Shown: positions 1 through 7,610 of the stretch, piece after piece | Layout of the letters: each line of letters starts with the position of its first letter | Numbering within the stretch: the stretch's first letter is position 1 | DNA from: Rahnella perminowiae | GTDB lineage: Bacteria > Pseudomonadota > Gammaproteobacteria > Enterobacterales > Enterobacteriaceae | Length of the DNA stretch: 59,585 nt | Direction of reading: 5' to 3' | NCBI RefSeq assembly: GCF_019049755.1 | Contig: NZ_JAFMOS010000643.1 | Span: 1-59,585 of the forward strand | The notes under the pieces: model-generated | Databases searched by the model: none | Told to the model about the DNA's origin: nothing | Seen by the model: the letters and a program-made list of their open reading frames with translations, nothing else | Program-made: the position numbers and the translations under genes

Positions 1-46
1 ATTTATAAGTGATATTGAAGTCTATATCCCCCAGGAGGACGTTTAA

Positions 47-625
47 ATGTTAAATGCCGCAATAATGACAATTAAGAACACCGGGATTTCGATTCAGAAT
101 CAGTTTTTTTATTTGCAGAATTTTATTACTTCACCACGCACCATGGGAACCCTTATGCCCTCGTCACCGTGGTTGTGCCATGCGATGCTCAGTCAGATTG
201 ACTGGACGACATCGCTGGATATTGCCGAACTTGGCGCGGCGGACGGCGTTCTGACCCGCCGCATCCTGAGCCGTATGCGGGCAGACGCCCGGCTTGAGGC
301 TTTTGAAATCCAGCCTGCGTTTATCCGTAAGCTTAATCAGATGAAAGATCGCCGTTTACAGGTGATGGCACATTCAGCCGAGCATATGAGCACGTCGTAT
401 GATGCTGTGTTTTCCTGCCTGCCATTGCTCTCGATGCCTCTGCGTACCCGTATCAGAATTTTGCAGACCACGCGGCAACAGCTGAAAGAAAAGGACGGCG
501 TGCTGGTTTTATTCCAGTACAGCCCTCTGTCAGAGAAATTGTTATCACGCTACTTCACCTGGAAAAAAATCCGGGTAGTGAAGAATTTTCCGCCCGCCCT
601 GGTCTATATCTGTAAACCCCGCTGA
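47..625 (+). CDS. Class I SAM-dependent methyltransferase, phospholipid N-methyltransferase-like
   Basis: 192 residues. The ATG is supported by AGGAGG at 33-38, eight bases upstream. The N-terminal segment has the pattern FxxNFITSPRTMGTLMPSS, typical of PmtA-like small methyltransferases related to the KsgA fold. It is followed by a glycine-rich SAM-binding loop (IAELGAADG, about residues 59-67) and an acidic strand end (EAFEIQ) expected to bind the ribose of SAM. There is no signal peptide. The family can methylate phosphatidylethanolamine, but several members have no proven substrate, so the substrate here is open. The gene runs toward aroL, with 272 bases between them. The class call is firm and the phospholipid role is only family inference. 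Confidence 0.75.
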   Translation: MLNAAIMTIKNTGISIQNQFFYLQNFITSPRTMGTLMPSSPWLCHAMLSQIDWTTSLDIAELGAADGVLTRRILSRMRADARLEAFEIQPAFIRKLNQMKDRRLQVMAHSAEHMSTSYDAVFSCLPLLSMPLRTRIRILQTTRQQLKEKDGVLVLFQYSPLSEKLLSRYFTWKKIRVVKNFPPALVYICKPR

Positions 626-705
626 TACAGCAACTTAGAGGATAGGGCTCGCAAAGCTTATTGCAGGCCGTTGCGCAGCAAGGATTTTTCAGTATGATGC
701 CCTTA

Positions 706-773
706 ACGGCGTAAATAAAACGCTACAGAAGCTTCACCGGCAGGTGACAAAAATCTGCCAGTGAGGCTTTTTT
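706..773 (+). ncRNA. Possible short transcript ending in an intrinsic terminator
   Basis: The 626-897 gap holds a sigma70-like promoter (TTGCGC at 671-676, 16-base spacer, TATGAT at 693-698). About 30 bases downstream a strong intrinsic terminator ends at 773. A transcript starting near 706 would be about 68 nt, with a small stem (709-712 with 720-723) and the terminator stem. No ORF with a ribosome-binding site fits inside. It could equally be an untranslated piece or the methyltransferase terminator with a chance promoter. This is inference from sequence only. Confidence 0.25.
731..773 (+). terminator. Intrinsic terminator between the methyltransferase gene and aroL
   Basis: The arm 731-743 pairs with 755-767 (11 Watson-Crick pairs, one G-U, one mismatch), followed by six T at 768-773. 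It probably isolates aroL from upstream transcription. Its right arm overlaps the proposed aroL -35 element. Confidence 0.7.
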
Positions 774-794
774 GTTGTACTATCTGACGAGTAC
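755..794 (+). promoter_or_regulatory. aroL promoter overlapped by a TrpR-like operator
   Basis: A promoter can be read as CTGCCA (755-760), 17-base spacer, TACTAT (778-783). Overlapping the -10 element is GTACTATCTGACGAGTAC (777-794). It matches the trp operator consensus GTACTAGTTAACTAGTAC at 14 of 18 positions and keeps both outer GTACT/AGTAC half-sites. E. coli aroL is known to be repressed by TyrR and TrpR; no clear TyrR box (TGTAAA-N6-TTTACA) was found here. Confidence 0.55.
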
Positions 795-897
795 GCATGC
801 AGGGCAGTACAATGACCATTTTTGACACATACTTCATATTGATGATGGATTTTCATCAGGCGGGCTAACGGCTCCCAGGGAATAAAGGATAGCGGTA

Positions 898-1422
898 ATG
901 ACACAAACCATTTTCATGGTCGGCGCACGTGGTGCGGGTAAAACAACCGTTGGCAATGCCCTGGCTAAAGCGCTGGGCTACAAATTTGTCGATACCGATC
1001 TGGCGTTGCTGTGTACTTCTGGCCTCAGCGTGGCAGATATTGTTGAGCGTGAAGGCTGGGAGGGCTTCCGCCGTCGTGAAACTGAGACATTAAAAGCTAT
1101 TTGCTCGCCCTTCACCGTGGTTGCCACAGGGGGAGGCGTGGTGCTGTCCCGGGAAAATCGCGACTTTATGGGCCAGAATGGTACTGTCATTTATCTGCGT
1201 TCCCCTGCATCTACCCTGGCAAATCGTCTGGAAGATGCACCGCTGGAAGATCAGCGTCCGACATTAACAGGCAAGCCGATCACGGAAGAAATGACGGAAG
1301 TATTAAATGAGCGGGAAGCGCTTTATCAGGAGGCGGCCCATCATGTCGTTGACGGAACTCAGGAGCCGCAGAGGGTGGTGAATCTGATTATGGATGCACT
1401 GGCGCTGTCGATGGCGCGCTGA
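898..1422 (+). CDS. aroL: Shikimate kinase II
   Basis: 174 residues, the usual AroL length. It phosphorylates shikimate at the 3-hydroxyl with ATP in the cytoplasmic chorismate pathway. The P-loop GARGAGKT covers residues 9-16, the shikimate-binding Asp lies in VDTD (residues 31-34), and a GGG motif (ATGGGVV) follows near residue 78. The lid region carries the arginine of DQRPTL. The start follows GGATAGCGGTA; the SD is modest. The gene is monocistronic, between a TrpR-like operator and its own terminator. Unlike E. coli, no yaiA follows it; aroM lies about 4 kb further on in a different operon. Choice of AroL over AroK rests on sequence and synteny with ppnP and rdgC. Confidence 0.95.
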   Translation: MTQTIFMVGARGAGKTTVGNALAKALGYKFVDTDLALLCTSGLSVADIVEREGWEGFRRRETETLKAICSPFTVVATGGGVVLSRENRDFMGQNGTVIYLRSPASTLANRLEDAPLEDQRPTLTGKPITEEMTEVLNEREALYQEAAHHVVDGTQEPQRVVNLIMDALALSMAR

Positions 1423-1443
1423 ATTTCCCTGATATCTGACAAA

Positions 1444-1467
1444 ACGAGCCCGGTGGCTCGTTTTTTT
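1444..1467 (+). terminator. aroL intrinsic terminator
   Basis: ACGAGCC (1444-1450), loop CGGT, GGCTCGT (1455-1461), then a run of seven T ending at 1467. It is a canonical terminator 22 bases after the aroL stop. Confidence 0.9.
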
Positions 1468-1530
1468 ATGTCTGCGCGTTCTGAGCCGTGGCTCCGGGAA
1501 AAGCCGGTGTAAACAAAACGGGCCATGTGA

Positions 1531-1546
1531 CGTGACGGAGATCACG
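1531..1546 (+). promoter_or_regulatory. CRP-like site upstream of a small membrane-protein ORF
   Basis: CGTGA-N6-TCACG at 1531-1546 keeps the GTGA/TCAC cores of the CRP site symmetrically, with the outer base changed in each half. A -10-like TATAGG lies at 1570-1575, which would place the site centre near -43, close to class II geometry. This is inferred; binding was not tested. Confidence 0.4.
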
Positions 1547-1620
1547 TACGCTTAAGTATTGTACTGATGTATAGGTGGGCGTAAAATAATAACCCATGTG
1601 ATTACTTAACAGCGGAACTC

Positions 1621-1740
1621 ATGATGAAATCCATAATGTCGTTCTTCAGCCAGCATGCCAAAGTGATGCCCGCCATCTGGTCGGTTACCATTATTCTCAT
1701 TGAAGCTTCTATCGCTCTTTATATTTTGCGTAATATTTAA
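1621..1740 (+). CDS. Small single-pass membrane protein (39 residues), unknown function
   Basis: An ATG-ATG start at 1621 opens a 39-codon frame ending in TAA at 1740. The N-terminus is polar with basic residues (MMKSIMSFFSQHAK). It is followed by one hydrophobic segment of about 20 residues from PAIWSV to ALYIL and a short RNI tail. This is a typical one-helix microprotein layout. The ribosome-binding site is weak (GCGGA about 6 bases upstream). A CRP-like site and a -10-like hexamer precede it. I do not recognise the family. It sits alone between aroL and the iclR-type gene, on the same strand as both, where E. coli has yaiA, which it does not resemble. Coding status rests on the hydrophobic pattern and position only. 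Confidence 0.5.
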   Translation: MMKSIMSFFSQHAKVMPAIWSVTIILIEASIALYILRNI

Positions 1741-1881
1741 TCACGATAATCTGCTGGTTTTTACATCAGTCACCTCATTAATACTCGGCATTTATTTCTC
1801 CTTCCTCTCAATCTAATGGCTTTAGGAATTTCTTTAAGCATATTCCTTTGTGTATTTCATCCTGCGTGAAAAATAAACGAC

Positions 1882-1938
1882 TTGACGCTGACACGTATCA
1901 GCTTTAATTTTTATTTAACTAAACAGGAACCTTGTTCC
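1882..1938 (+). promoter_or_regulatory. Promoter and candidate operators of the IclR-type regulator
   Basis: TTGACG (1882-1887), 17-base spacer, TAATTT (1905-1910). Between the hexamers lies the inverted repeat GCTGA-N6-TCAGC (1887-1902). Just after the expected start point lies GGAAC-CTT-GTTCC (1926-1938), a palindrome with a 3-base centre. IclR-family operators often have a GGAA/TTCC core, so autoregulation through 1926-1938 is plausible. The rest of the 1741-1960 gap shows nothing else. Confidence 0.4.
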
Positions 1939-1960
1939 ATATAGCGGAACTCGCGCCTTT

Positions 1961-2755
1961 ATGACTACATTGGAAAATGCGGCGGCAGTACTGAAGCTAT
2001 TTTCAAAACAAGGGATCCGTCAGGGGCATCCCGGTTTGTCGTTCAGTGATGTCGTTGAAAATTTAAAATTACCGAAAAGTACGGTTTCCCGGTTACTGAT
2101 GACGATGGAAACAGAAGGACTGCTGGAACGTGATCCTGACAGCCGCCTGTACCGGATCGGACGATTATTACTGGCTGTTTCCAGTCATTATTTATCGGCT
2201 CCGCTGGTCGATTTAGCGTCACCGTATATGGCGCAACTCAGCCAGCTGACGCAATGCACGGGTTATATTTCCATGCTAGAAGGGCGCGACATCATGGTTA
2301 TGCGCATGTTTCCCGGCAGAACGTATCTGCAAGTGGTCACGCCAGCCGGAAGCCTCTTGCCTGCGCATGAAACGGCCATCGGGCGTGCGATTCTTGCGCG
2401 GTATACCGATGATGATGTTCTGGCACGTTATAGCGGTCACTATCAGGTGCATTCTGCTAATTCACCGGCCAGCAGGGAAGTTCTGTTATCCCGGTTGGCG
2501 GAAGTCCGGCTGAACGGTGTGTCATTTGCCAACAATGAAACGTTGCTGGGAATAAGTACCTTAGCCACCAGTATTTTTAATAAGCACCGTAATGAGACCG
2601 TTGGATTATGTTTGTCTTTCCCTTCACCTGCACAGGGGAAAGACATTCCGGAAGGAATAAAAGAAGGGCTGATTGCTGTAACCCGGCAAATCGCCGAAAA
2701 ATTGGGTGATGAGTATTGGCATTTATCTAAAACGGCAACAGAGCCGCCAGGATAA
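1961..2755 (+). CDS. IclR-family transcriptional regulator
   Basis: 264 residues, normal for IclR proteins. A winged helix-turn-helix fills about residues 1-70 (LSFSDVVENLKLPKSTVSRLLMT is the recognition region, residues ~26-48). The C-terminal effector domain runs from about residue 80 to 250, with the family-typical stretch ETAIGRAILAR and a late NETVGLCLSFP. The C-terminal domain normally binds a small organic acid or similar metabolite. It is the first gene of a same-strand series with the OPT transporter (61-base gap), the DUF1177 protein and AroM, so it probably controls them and itself through the palindromes upstream. The effector is unknown. The start codon has only a weak SD (GCGGAAC about 11 bases upstream). 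Confidence 0.88.
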   Translation: MTTLENAAAVLKLFSKQGIRQGHPGLSFSDVVENLKLPKSTVSRLLMTMETEGLLERDPDSRLYRIGRLLLAVSSHYLSAPLVDLASPYMAQLSQLTQCTGYISMLEGRDIMVMRMFPGRTYLQVVTPAGSLLPAHETAIGRAILARYTDDDVLARYSGHYQVHSANSPASREVLLSRLAEVRLNGVSFANNETLLGISTLATSIFNKHRNETVGLCLSFPSPAQGKDIPEGIKEGLIAVTRQIAEKLGDEYWHLSKTATEPPG

Positions 2756-2816
2756 TGACTTGTAACGGACCCGGATTATTTGCTATGTGAAATACTTGCT
2801 CAACACCAGGGGCCTT

Positions 2817-4394
2817 ATGTCAGATCAATCTGCAAAGAATAATAAGGAGAATCCGCTAAAGGATATTGGCACGCTCATCGTAATGATTCTGTTGTCTGTT
2901 TTAGGCGCAATCATCGGTGTTCAACTGATTACCACGTTGGGTGTGACGCCAAATACGTCGATTATCGGCGCACTGTTTGCCATGTTACTGGCGCGCATTC
3001 CGATGCAGGCTTTTCACCGTTACCGTTCGGTTCACACACAGAACCTGGCGCAAACCGTGATCTCCTCTGCAACCTTTGGTGCGGCAAACAGTTTGCTGAT
3101 GCCGATCGCTATCCCTTATGTCATGGGGCAGCCGCAACTGATCATGCCGATGTTTACCGGTGTGGCCGCAGCGATGTTACTTGATGCCTACCTGCTTTAT
3201 CGGCTGTTTGACACCAAAGTGTTCCCGGCCAGCAATGCCTGGCCACCCGGTGTTGCCGCAGCTGAAGCGATCAAAGCCGGTGATAACGGCGGACGTCAGG
3301 CCTGGCTGCTGGTTGCAGGCGTAATTGTCGGGCTGGGCGGCGCGATGCTGAAAATCCCGATGGCGGCTTTTGGTACGGCATTTATCGGCAACATCTGGGC
3401 GCTCAGCATGTTTGGTATCGGCCTGCTGATCCGCGCGTATGCGCAGCCGGTTGCCGCACTGGATCTCAACGCCTTGTATATTCCGCACGGTATGATGGTC
3501 GGCGCGGGGCTGGTGTCTCTGCTGCAGGTGATTCAGGTTGTGCGTGCTAAAAACGCTGATGCCAAAGCCACGTTTACTCAACCGGCGAAAGAGGTGCGTA
3601 AAGCGCTCGGCCTGGGCGCATTCGGTTATATCGCCATCGCCGCACTGCTGGCGCTGGCAGGCGGGTTGTACAGTGAAATGTCGGTCGGCATGCTGATTGC
3701 GTTCGTGATTTACGCTGCGTTTGCCGCCTTCTTCCATGAGCTGATCGTAGGTATTGCCGCGATGCACTCCGGCTGGTTCCCTGCCTTTGCTGTGGCGCTG
3801 ATTACCTTAATTATCGGCATTCTGATTGGCTTCCCGCCGCTGGCGTTGTGCGTGCTGACCGGTTTTACCGCCGCAACGGGTCCGGCATTTGCGGATATGG
3901 GCTTTGACCTGAAAGCCGGATTCATTTTGCGCGGTTATGGCAAAGATTTGCAGGCTGAACTTTATGGCCGCCGGATCCAGTTATTCGCCGCACTGCTGGC
4001 ATTTATCATCGCCATTCCGGTGGTGTGGTACGCCCATTACGGTTATTTCGCCCAGGATTTAGTGCCGCCGGTTGCGCGGGTTTATGCCAAAACTATTCAG
4101 GCCGGAGCCCAGCCGGGCATTGCGCACAGTCTGCTGATCTGGGCAATTCCGGGCGCATTGATTCAGCTGATTGGCGGCCCGAAACGTCAGCTTGGCGTGC
4201 TGCTGGCGACCGGTTTGTTGATCAACAGCGTCATGGCCGGATGGGCCGTGGTCTGCGGCATCGTATTGCGCATTATCATTATCCGCATCTGGGGTGAAAA
4301 AGGGCGTACGCCAATGGAAGTGCTGGCGGCGGGTTTTATTGCCGGTGACGCACTCTACAGCTTCTTCACCTCAATTTTCAGTGCCAAAAAGTAG
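2817..4394 (+). CDS. OPT-family oligopeptide/metal-chelate transporter
   Basis: 525 residues from the ATG at 2817, preceded by AGGGG at 2808-2812. A GTG at 2787 would add ten residues without SD support. The protein has about 14 hydrophobic segments after a short polar N-terminus, and a family-like HGMMVGAGLVSLLQ motif in the middle. OPT proteins import small peptides or peptide-like chelates by proton coupling in the inner membrane. Its place between an IclR regulator and two putative catabolic enzymes suggests that its substrate feeds those enzymes. The substrate cannot be named from sequence. Confidence 0.8.
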   Translation: MSDQSAKNNKENPLKDIGTLIVMILLSVLGAIIGVQLITTLGVTPNTSIIGALFAMLLARIPMQAFHRYRSVHTQNLAQTVISSATFGAANSLLMPIAIPYVMGQPQLIMPMFTGVAAAMLLDAYLLYRLFDTKVFPASNAWPPGVAAAEAIKAGDNGGRQAWLLVAGVIVGLGGAMLKIPMAAFGTAFIGNIWALSMFGIGLLIRAYAQPVAALDLNALYIPHGMMVGAGLVSLLQVIQVVRAKNADAKATFTQPAKEVRKALGLGAFGYIAIAALLALAGGLYSEMSVGMLIAFVIYAAFAAFFHELIVGIAAMHSGWFPAFAVALITLIIGILIGFPPLALCVLTGFTAATGPAFADMGFDLKAGFILRGYGKDLQAELYGRRIQLFAALLAFIIAIPVVWYAHYGYFAQDLVPPVARVYAKTIQAGAQPGIAHSLLIWAIPGALIQLIGGPKRQLGVLLATGLLINSVMAGWAVVCGIVLRIIIIRIWGEKGRTPMEVLAAGFIAGDALYSFFTSIFSAKK

Positions 4395-4468
4395 TGAGTA
4401 CCGCACCAACACCAGGGCTGATGTTCAGCCAGTATTAAACACCTGACTGTTCCCCGATGAACAGCGCC

Positions 4469-4507
4469 CGCGACCGTTTGGCTACTGCGTGATATACGCC
4501 GGTCGCG
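4469..4507 (+). repeat. Inverted repeat in the OPT-DUF1177 spacer
   Basis: CGCGACCG (4469-4476) pairs with CGGTCGCG (4500-4507), and inside it GCGT/ACGC (4487-4490 and 4496-4499) can form a competing stem. There is no T-run directly after it, so it is not a classic terminator. It may be an mRNA-processing or partial-attenuation hairpin in the 134-base gap. Confidence 0.45.
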
Positions 4508-4528
4508 ATGTTTTAAGAGGGCTTTGTG

Positions 4529-5458
4529 ATGAGTTTGCAGCAGACACTAACGGTATTCGAACTGATTGACAGTGCGCATGTCAGTGGTCAGGACATTGTG
4601 GACTTATTTGCCCGCTATCCTGAGATCACCGCCAGCACACACCGCGCTGACGGCCCGAAAGGTGGCACTGATTTTGTGCGTATCACCATACCAGGCAGCC
4701 AGGGAAAAAGCCGTGGCGGTACAGCGCCAACGCTGGGGATTATCGGCCGCCTGGGCGGGATTGGTGCACGTCCGACGCGTATCGGTCTGGTTTCTGATGG
4801 TGATGGTGCGATTGCCGCTGTCACCAGCGCGCTCAAGCTTGCTGACATGCAGCGCAAGGGGGACGTACTCGAAGGCGATGTGATTGTTACCACCCATATT
4901 TGCCCGAATGCACCGACCCGCCCGCATGATCCGGTCGATTTCATGGATTCACCGATTGATGACGTGACCATGAATGATAATGAAGTGGTTGACGGCGTTG
5001 ACGCCATCCTGTCCATCGACACCACCAAAGGCAACCGCATTATCAGTCACAAGGGATACGCGATTTCGCCGACGGTGAAAGAGGGGTACATCCTGCGTGT
5101 TTCCGAAGATTTGCTGCGCATCATGGAAATGACCAGTGGCAAACCGGCGGTCACTTTCCCGATTACCACGCAGGACATTACGCCTTACGGCAACGGTGTG
5201 CACCATCTGAACAGCATTCTGCAACCGTCAACGGCGACTACCGTACCGGTGGTCGGTGTGGCTATTACGGCGGAATCGGTTGTACCGGGTTGTGGCACCG
5301 GGGCAAGTCATGAAGTGGATATCGCGCTGGCGGCAAAGTTTGCCGTTGAAGTTGCGAAAGAGTTCGGCCGCGGCACCTGTCAGTTCTTTGATGCCGATGA
5401 ATATCAACTCTTGTTGTCGCTGTACGGAAGCTTGCGTCACCTGCAAAACCGGAAGTAA
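4529..5458 (+). CDS. DUF1177 family protein
   Basis: 309 residues from ATG 4529, with AAGAGGG at 4515-4521 seven bases upstream. A GTG at 4526 is also in frame. There is no signal peptide or membrane segment. Candidate functional residues are a HIC segment (H123, C125) followed by RPHDPVDFMDSP, a DTTKGNR loop, and PGCGTGASHEVDIALA near the C-terminus. Clustered His/Asp/Cys with Gly-rich loops would suit a hydrolase or metal enzyme, but that is inference. The family has no assigned activity known to me. AroM starts four bases after its stop, so the two are surely co-transcribed. Confidence 0.75.
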   Translation: MSLQQTLTVFELIDSAHVSGQDIVDLFARYPEITASTHRADGPKGGTDFVRITIPGSQGKSRGGTAPTLGIIGRLGGIGARPTRIGLVSDGDGAIAAVTSALKLADMQRKGDVLEGDVIVTTHICPNAPTRPHDPVDFMDSPIDDVTMNDNEVVDGVDAILSIDTTKGNRIISHKGYAISPTVKEGYILRVSEDLLRIMEMTSGKPAVTFPITTQDITPYGNGVHHLNSILQPSTATTVPVVGVAITAESVVPGCGTGASHEVDIALAAKFAVEVAKEFGRGTCQFFDADEYQLLLSLYGSLRHLQNRK

Positions 5459-5462
5459 TACG

Positions 5463-6140
5463 ATGATGACACCTTTTGCGACGTTAACAATCGGACAGGC
5501 GCCACGTAGCGACATTATGCCGCTGTTGATGGCACATCTGCCGGCCGGGTCAGTCACCCATGTGGGTTTACTCGACGGGTTAAGCACGGAGCAAATAGAA
5601 CAGCGTTATGCCGCTGTTGAGGGTGAGGCGGTACTGGTCACCCGCCTGCTGGATGGTTCGCAGGTCACGTTGGCTGCACATCGTGTAGAGCGCGGATTAC
5701 AGGAAAAGATCGACGTCATGGAAGCCCTGGGTTGCATGACCATTCTGCTGCTTTGTACCGGCCAGTTTCATCATCTGCAGGCTAACAATGCGCTGCTGCT
5801 GGAGCCTGACCGCATTATTCCCCCTCTGATCGGTTCAATGGTCGGGCAGCACCGTGCGGGCATTGTTGTGCCGGTTGAATCACAGGTGGTTGAACAGGCG
5901 GACAAATGGCGCAAATTAGCCAAATCCCCCTGTTTTGCGGTTGCCAGTCCGTATCTTTCTGACGACCAGGAACTGAAGGAAGCCGCGATGTGCCTGGCTG
6001 AACAGGGAGCGGAAGTCGTGGTGCTCGATTGCATCGGCTTTAATCGCCATCACGTTGATGTGCTGAAAAAGCATCTGAATATTCCGGTGTTGTTATCGAA
6101 TGTACTGATGGCAAAACTGGCTGCGGAACTGGTGGTTTGA
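5463..6140 (+). CDS. aroM: AroM family protein, Asp/Glu/hydantoin racemase-like
   Basis: 225 residues, the length I recall for E. coli AroM. ATG 5463 has GGAAG at 5451-5455 and lies four bases after the DUF1177 stop; an upstream in-frame extension into DUF1177 is rejected. The N-terminus LTIGQAPRSDI is characteristic of AroM. Two cysteines lie in paired contexts, LLLCTG (C98) and LDCIGF (C190), as in two-base racemases of the Asp/Glu/hydantoin racemase superfamily. E. coli AroM was named for its position after aroL and TyrR control; no chorismate-pathway reaction has been shown for it. Here it belongs to a transporter operon. A racemase or isomerase role is an inference. Confidence 0.85.
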   Translation: MMTPFATLTIGQAPRSDIMPLLMAHLPAGSVTHVGLLDGLSTEQIEQRYAAVEGEAVLVTRLLDGSQVTLAAHRVERGLQEKIDVMEALGCMTILLLCTGQFHHLQANNALLLEPDRIIPPLIGSMVGQHRAGIVVPVESQVVEQADKWRKLAKSPCFAVASPYLSDDQELKEAAMCLAEQGAEVVVLDCIGFNRHHVDVLKKHLNIPVLLSNVLMAKLAAELVV

Positions 6141-6320
6141 GGGGATGACTGACGGGCAAACAGCTACCCACAATGGCACTGTGCGACGGTAAAATCAAAT
6201 CAGCGCTACCGCTTTGCGTGCGGTGTCGTTTCGTGCGGATAAAGCCGTAATAATCAGTGACAGAAGAGGCTTTCTGCCCCTAATATGAAGGCTCTGAAAT
6301 TTATCGCAAAGGGCCAATCT

Positions 6321-6611
6321 ATGTTGAAAAATAATGAGTATTTTGACGGGAAAGTGAAGTCGATTGGTTTTGACAGCGAAAGTACGGGTTCAGCCAGTGT
6401 TGGCGTGATGGCCGTCGGTGAATATACTTTCGGCACCGCAAAGCCGGAAGAAATGACCGTAATCAGCGGCTCTCTGAAAGTGCTGATCCCAGGTTCTCCG
6501 GACTGGCAGGTCTTTAAGCCAGGCGAAACCTTCTACATTCCGGGTAAAAGTGAATTCAACTTACAGGTCGGCGAAACCACATCGTATCTCTGTAAGTATT
6601 TAACGAAATAG
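6321..6611 (+). CDS. ppnP: Pyrimidine/purine nucleoside phosphorylase
   Basis: 96 residues from ATG 6321, preceded by AAGGG. An in-frame ATG at 6285 lacks an SD and would add residues absent from the family. PpnP (formerly YaiE) is a small single-domain cupin that cleaves several nucleosides with phosphate to free base and ribose 1-phosphate. The cupin core is visible in [17 protein letters not shown] and the late [13 protein letters not shown] stretch. It follows AroM by 180 bases, as in E. coli, where aroM and ppnP are also neighbours. It is probably expressed from its own promoter in that gap, although none stands out. A terminator follows. Confidence 0.93.
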   Translation: MLKNNEYFDGKVKSIGFDSESTGSASVGVMAVGEYTFGTAKPEEMTVISGSLKVLIPGSPDWQVFKPGETFYIPGKSEFNLQVGETTSYLCKYLTK

Positions 6612-6635
6612 TTATTCAGACACAGTCGAAACAAG

Positions 6636-6667
6636 AAAGGCGCCAATGAGCGCCTTTTCTTATTTTT
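6636..6667 (+). terminator. ppnP intrinsic terminator
   Basis: AAAGGCGC (6636-6643), loop, GCGCCTTT (6650-6657), then a T-rich tail to 6667. It lies between the convergent ppnP and rdgC and could serve both strands. Confidence 0.85.
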
Positions 6668-6695
6668 GCGGACTGATTTTTGCAGACTGAGAAAA

Positions 6696-7610
6696 TTATC
6701 GCTGAGCTTCGCCGCCTAACGCTTCGATCAGGTTCTGGATCAGCGCTGCCAGTTCACCGGTCATCAGCACGAAATCGGCATCGAAACGGCCGGCGAAATC
6801 TTCGCGGTCAATATCTTCGTTTTGATCACGAATGACATCGCTGAATTTCAGGCGTTTAATACTGCCGTCGTCCGCCAGCATCAGCGCAATGCGTTCCTGC
6901 CAGTCAACGGCCAGTTTGGTCACCAGTTTGCCATTCTCAATATGTGTGGCAATTTCATCGCTGACCAGCGCCTGCTTCTTACAGCGGATCACACCGCCGT
7001 CTTCCAGAATTGCTTTGAGTTCGGCTTCATCCTGCAATGCGAAACCGGCCGGGGTATCCCCTGAACGCACCCATTCGGTCAGCGTCAGTTCGATCGGACT
7101 CTCCATGGTCAGCGGTACCACCGGCAGCGAACCGAGGCTTTTACGCAGCAACGCCAGCATGTCTTCCGCTTTTTTGGCACTGGCGGCATCAACCATGATC
7201 AGGCCGTTAACGGTGTCGATCCACATGAATGTCTGGCTGAAACGGCTGAAGGCGCGCGGCATCAGACTGTGCAGTACTTCATCTTTCAGAGAATCTTTTT
7301 CAGTCTTCTTCAGCTTACGGTGTTGTTCACCTTCGAGCTGTTCAATCTTGGCCTGGAGTTCCTGTTTGATCACCGGAGAAGGCAGGATTTTCTCTTCTTT
7401 ACGGGCGCAGATCAGGATCTGACCGCCGTTGACATGCGTCAGCGCATCGCCACCGTGAGAACCCATCGGTGAGACCCAGCCGGTTTTCGCCATGTCCTGG
7501 CTACCGCACGGAGTAAAGGTGAAAGCGCTGAGCTGTTTTTCCATTTCATCAGCAGATAACGAAACTTCACGGCTCAAACGGTAAACTAATAAATTCTTAA
7601 ACCATAACAT
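6696..7610 (-). CDS. rdgC: Recombination-associated protein RdgC
   Basis: 304 residues from ATG 7610 ([12 protein letters not shown]), close to the 303 of E. coli. The start has AGGGA seven bases upstream; an in-frame ORF extending to 7820 is not used. RdgC forms a ring-shaped dimer around duplex DNA and limits RecA loading. The conserved features are the N-terminal LLVYRL strand, the GWVSPMG segment near residue 43 and an EFRF-like central region ([22 protein letters not shown]). It is divergent from mak with 210 bases between starts, the same arrangement as in E. coli. Confidence 0.96.
   Translation of the reverse strand: MLWFKNLLVYRLSREVSLSADEMEKQLSAFTFTPCGSQDMAKTGWVSPMGSHGGDALTHVNGGQILICARKEEKILPSPVIKQELQAKIEQLEGEQHRKLKKTEKDSLKDEVLHSLMPRAFSRFSQTFMWIDTVNGLIMVDAASAKKAEDMLALLRKSLGSLPVVPLTMESPIELTLTEWVRSGDTPAGFALQDEAELKAILEDGGVIRCKKQALVSDEIATHIENGKLVTKLAVDWQERIALMLADDGSIKRLKFSDVIRDQNEDIDREDFAGRFDADFVLMTGELAALIQNLIEALGGEAQR

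Noticed and set aside
5256-5462. In-frame 5' extension of aroM overlapping DUF1177
   Set aside because: The extension has no family similarity, while the ATG at 5463 has an SD and gives the normal length of 225 residues.
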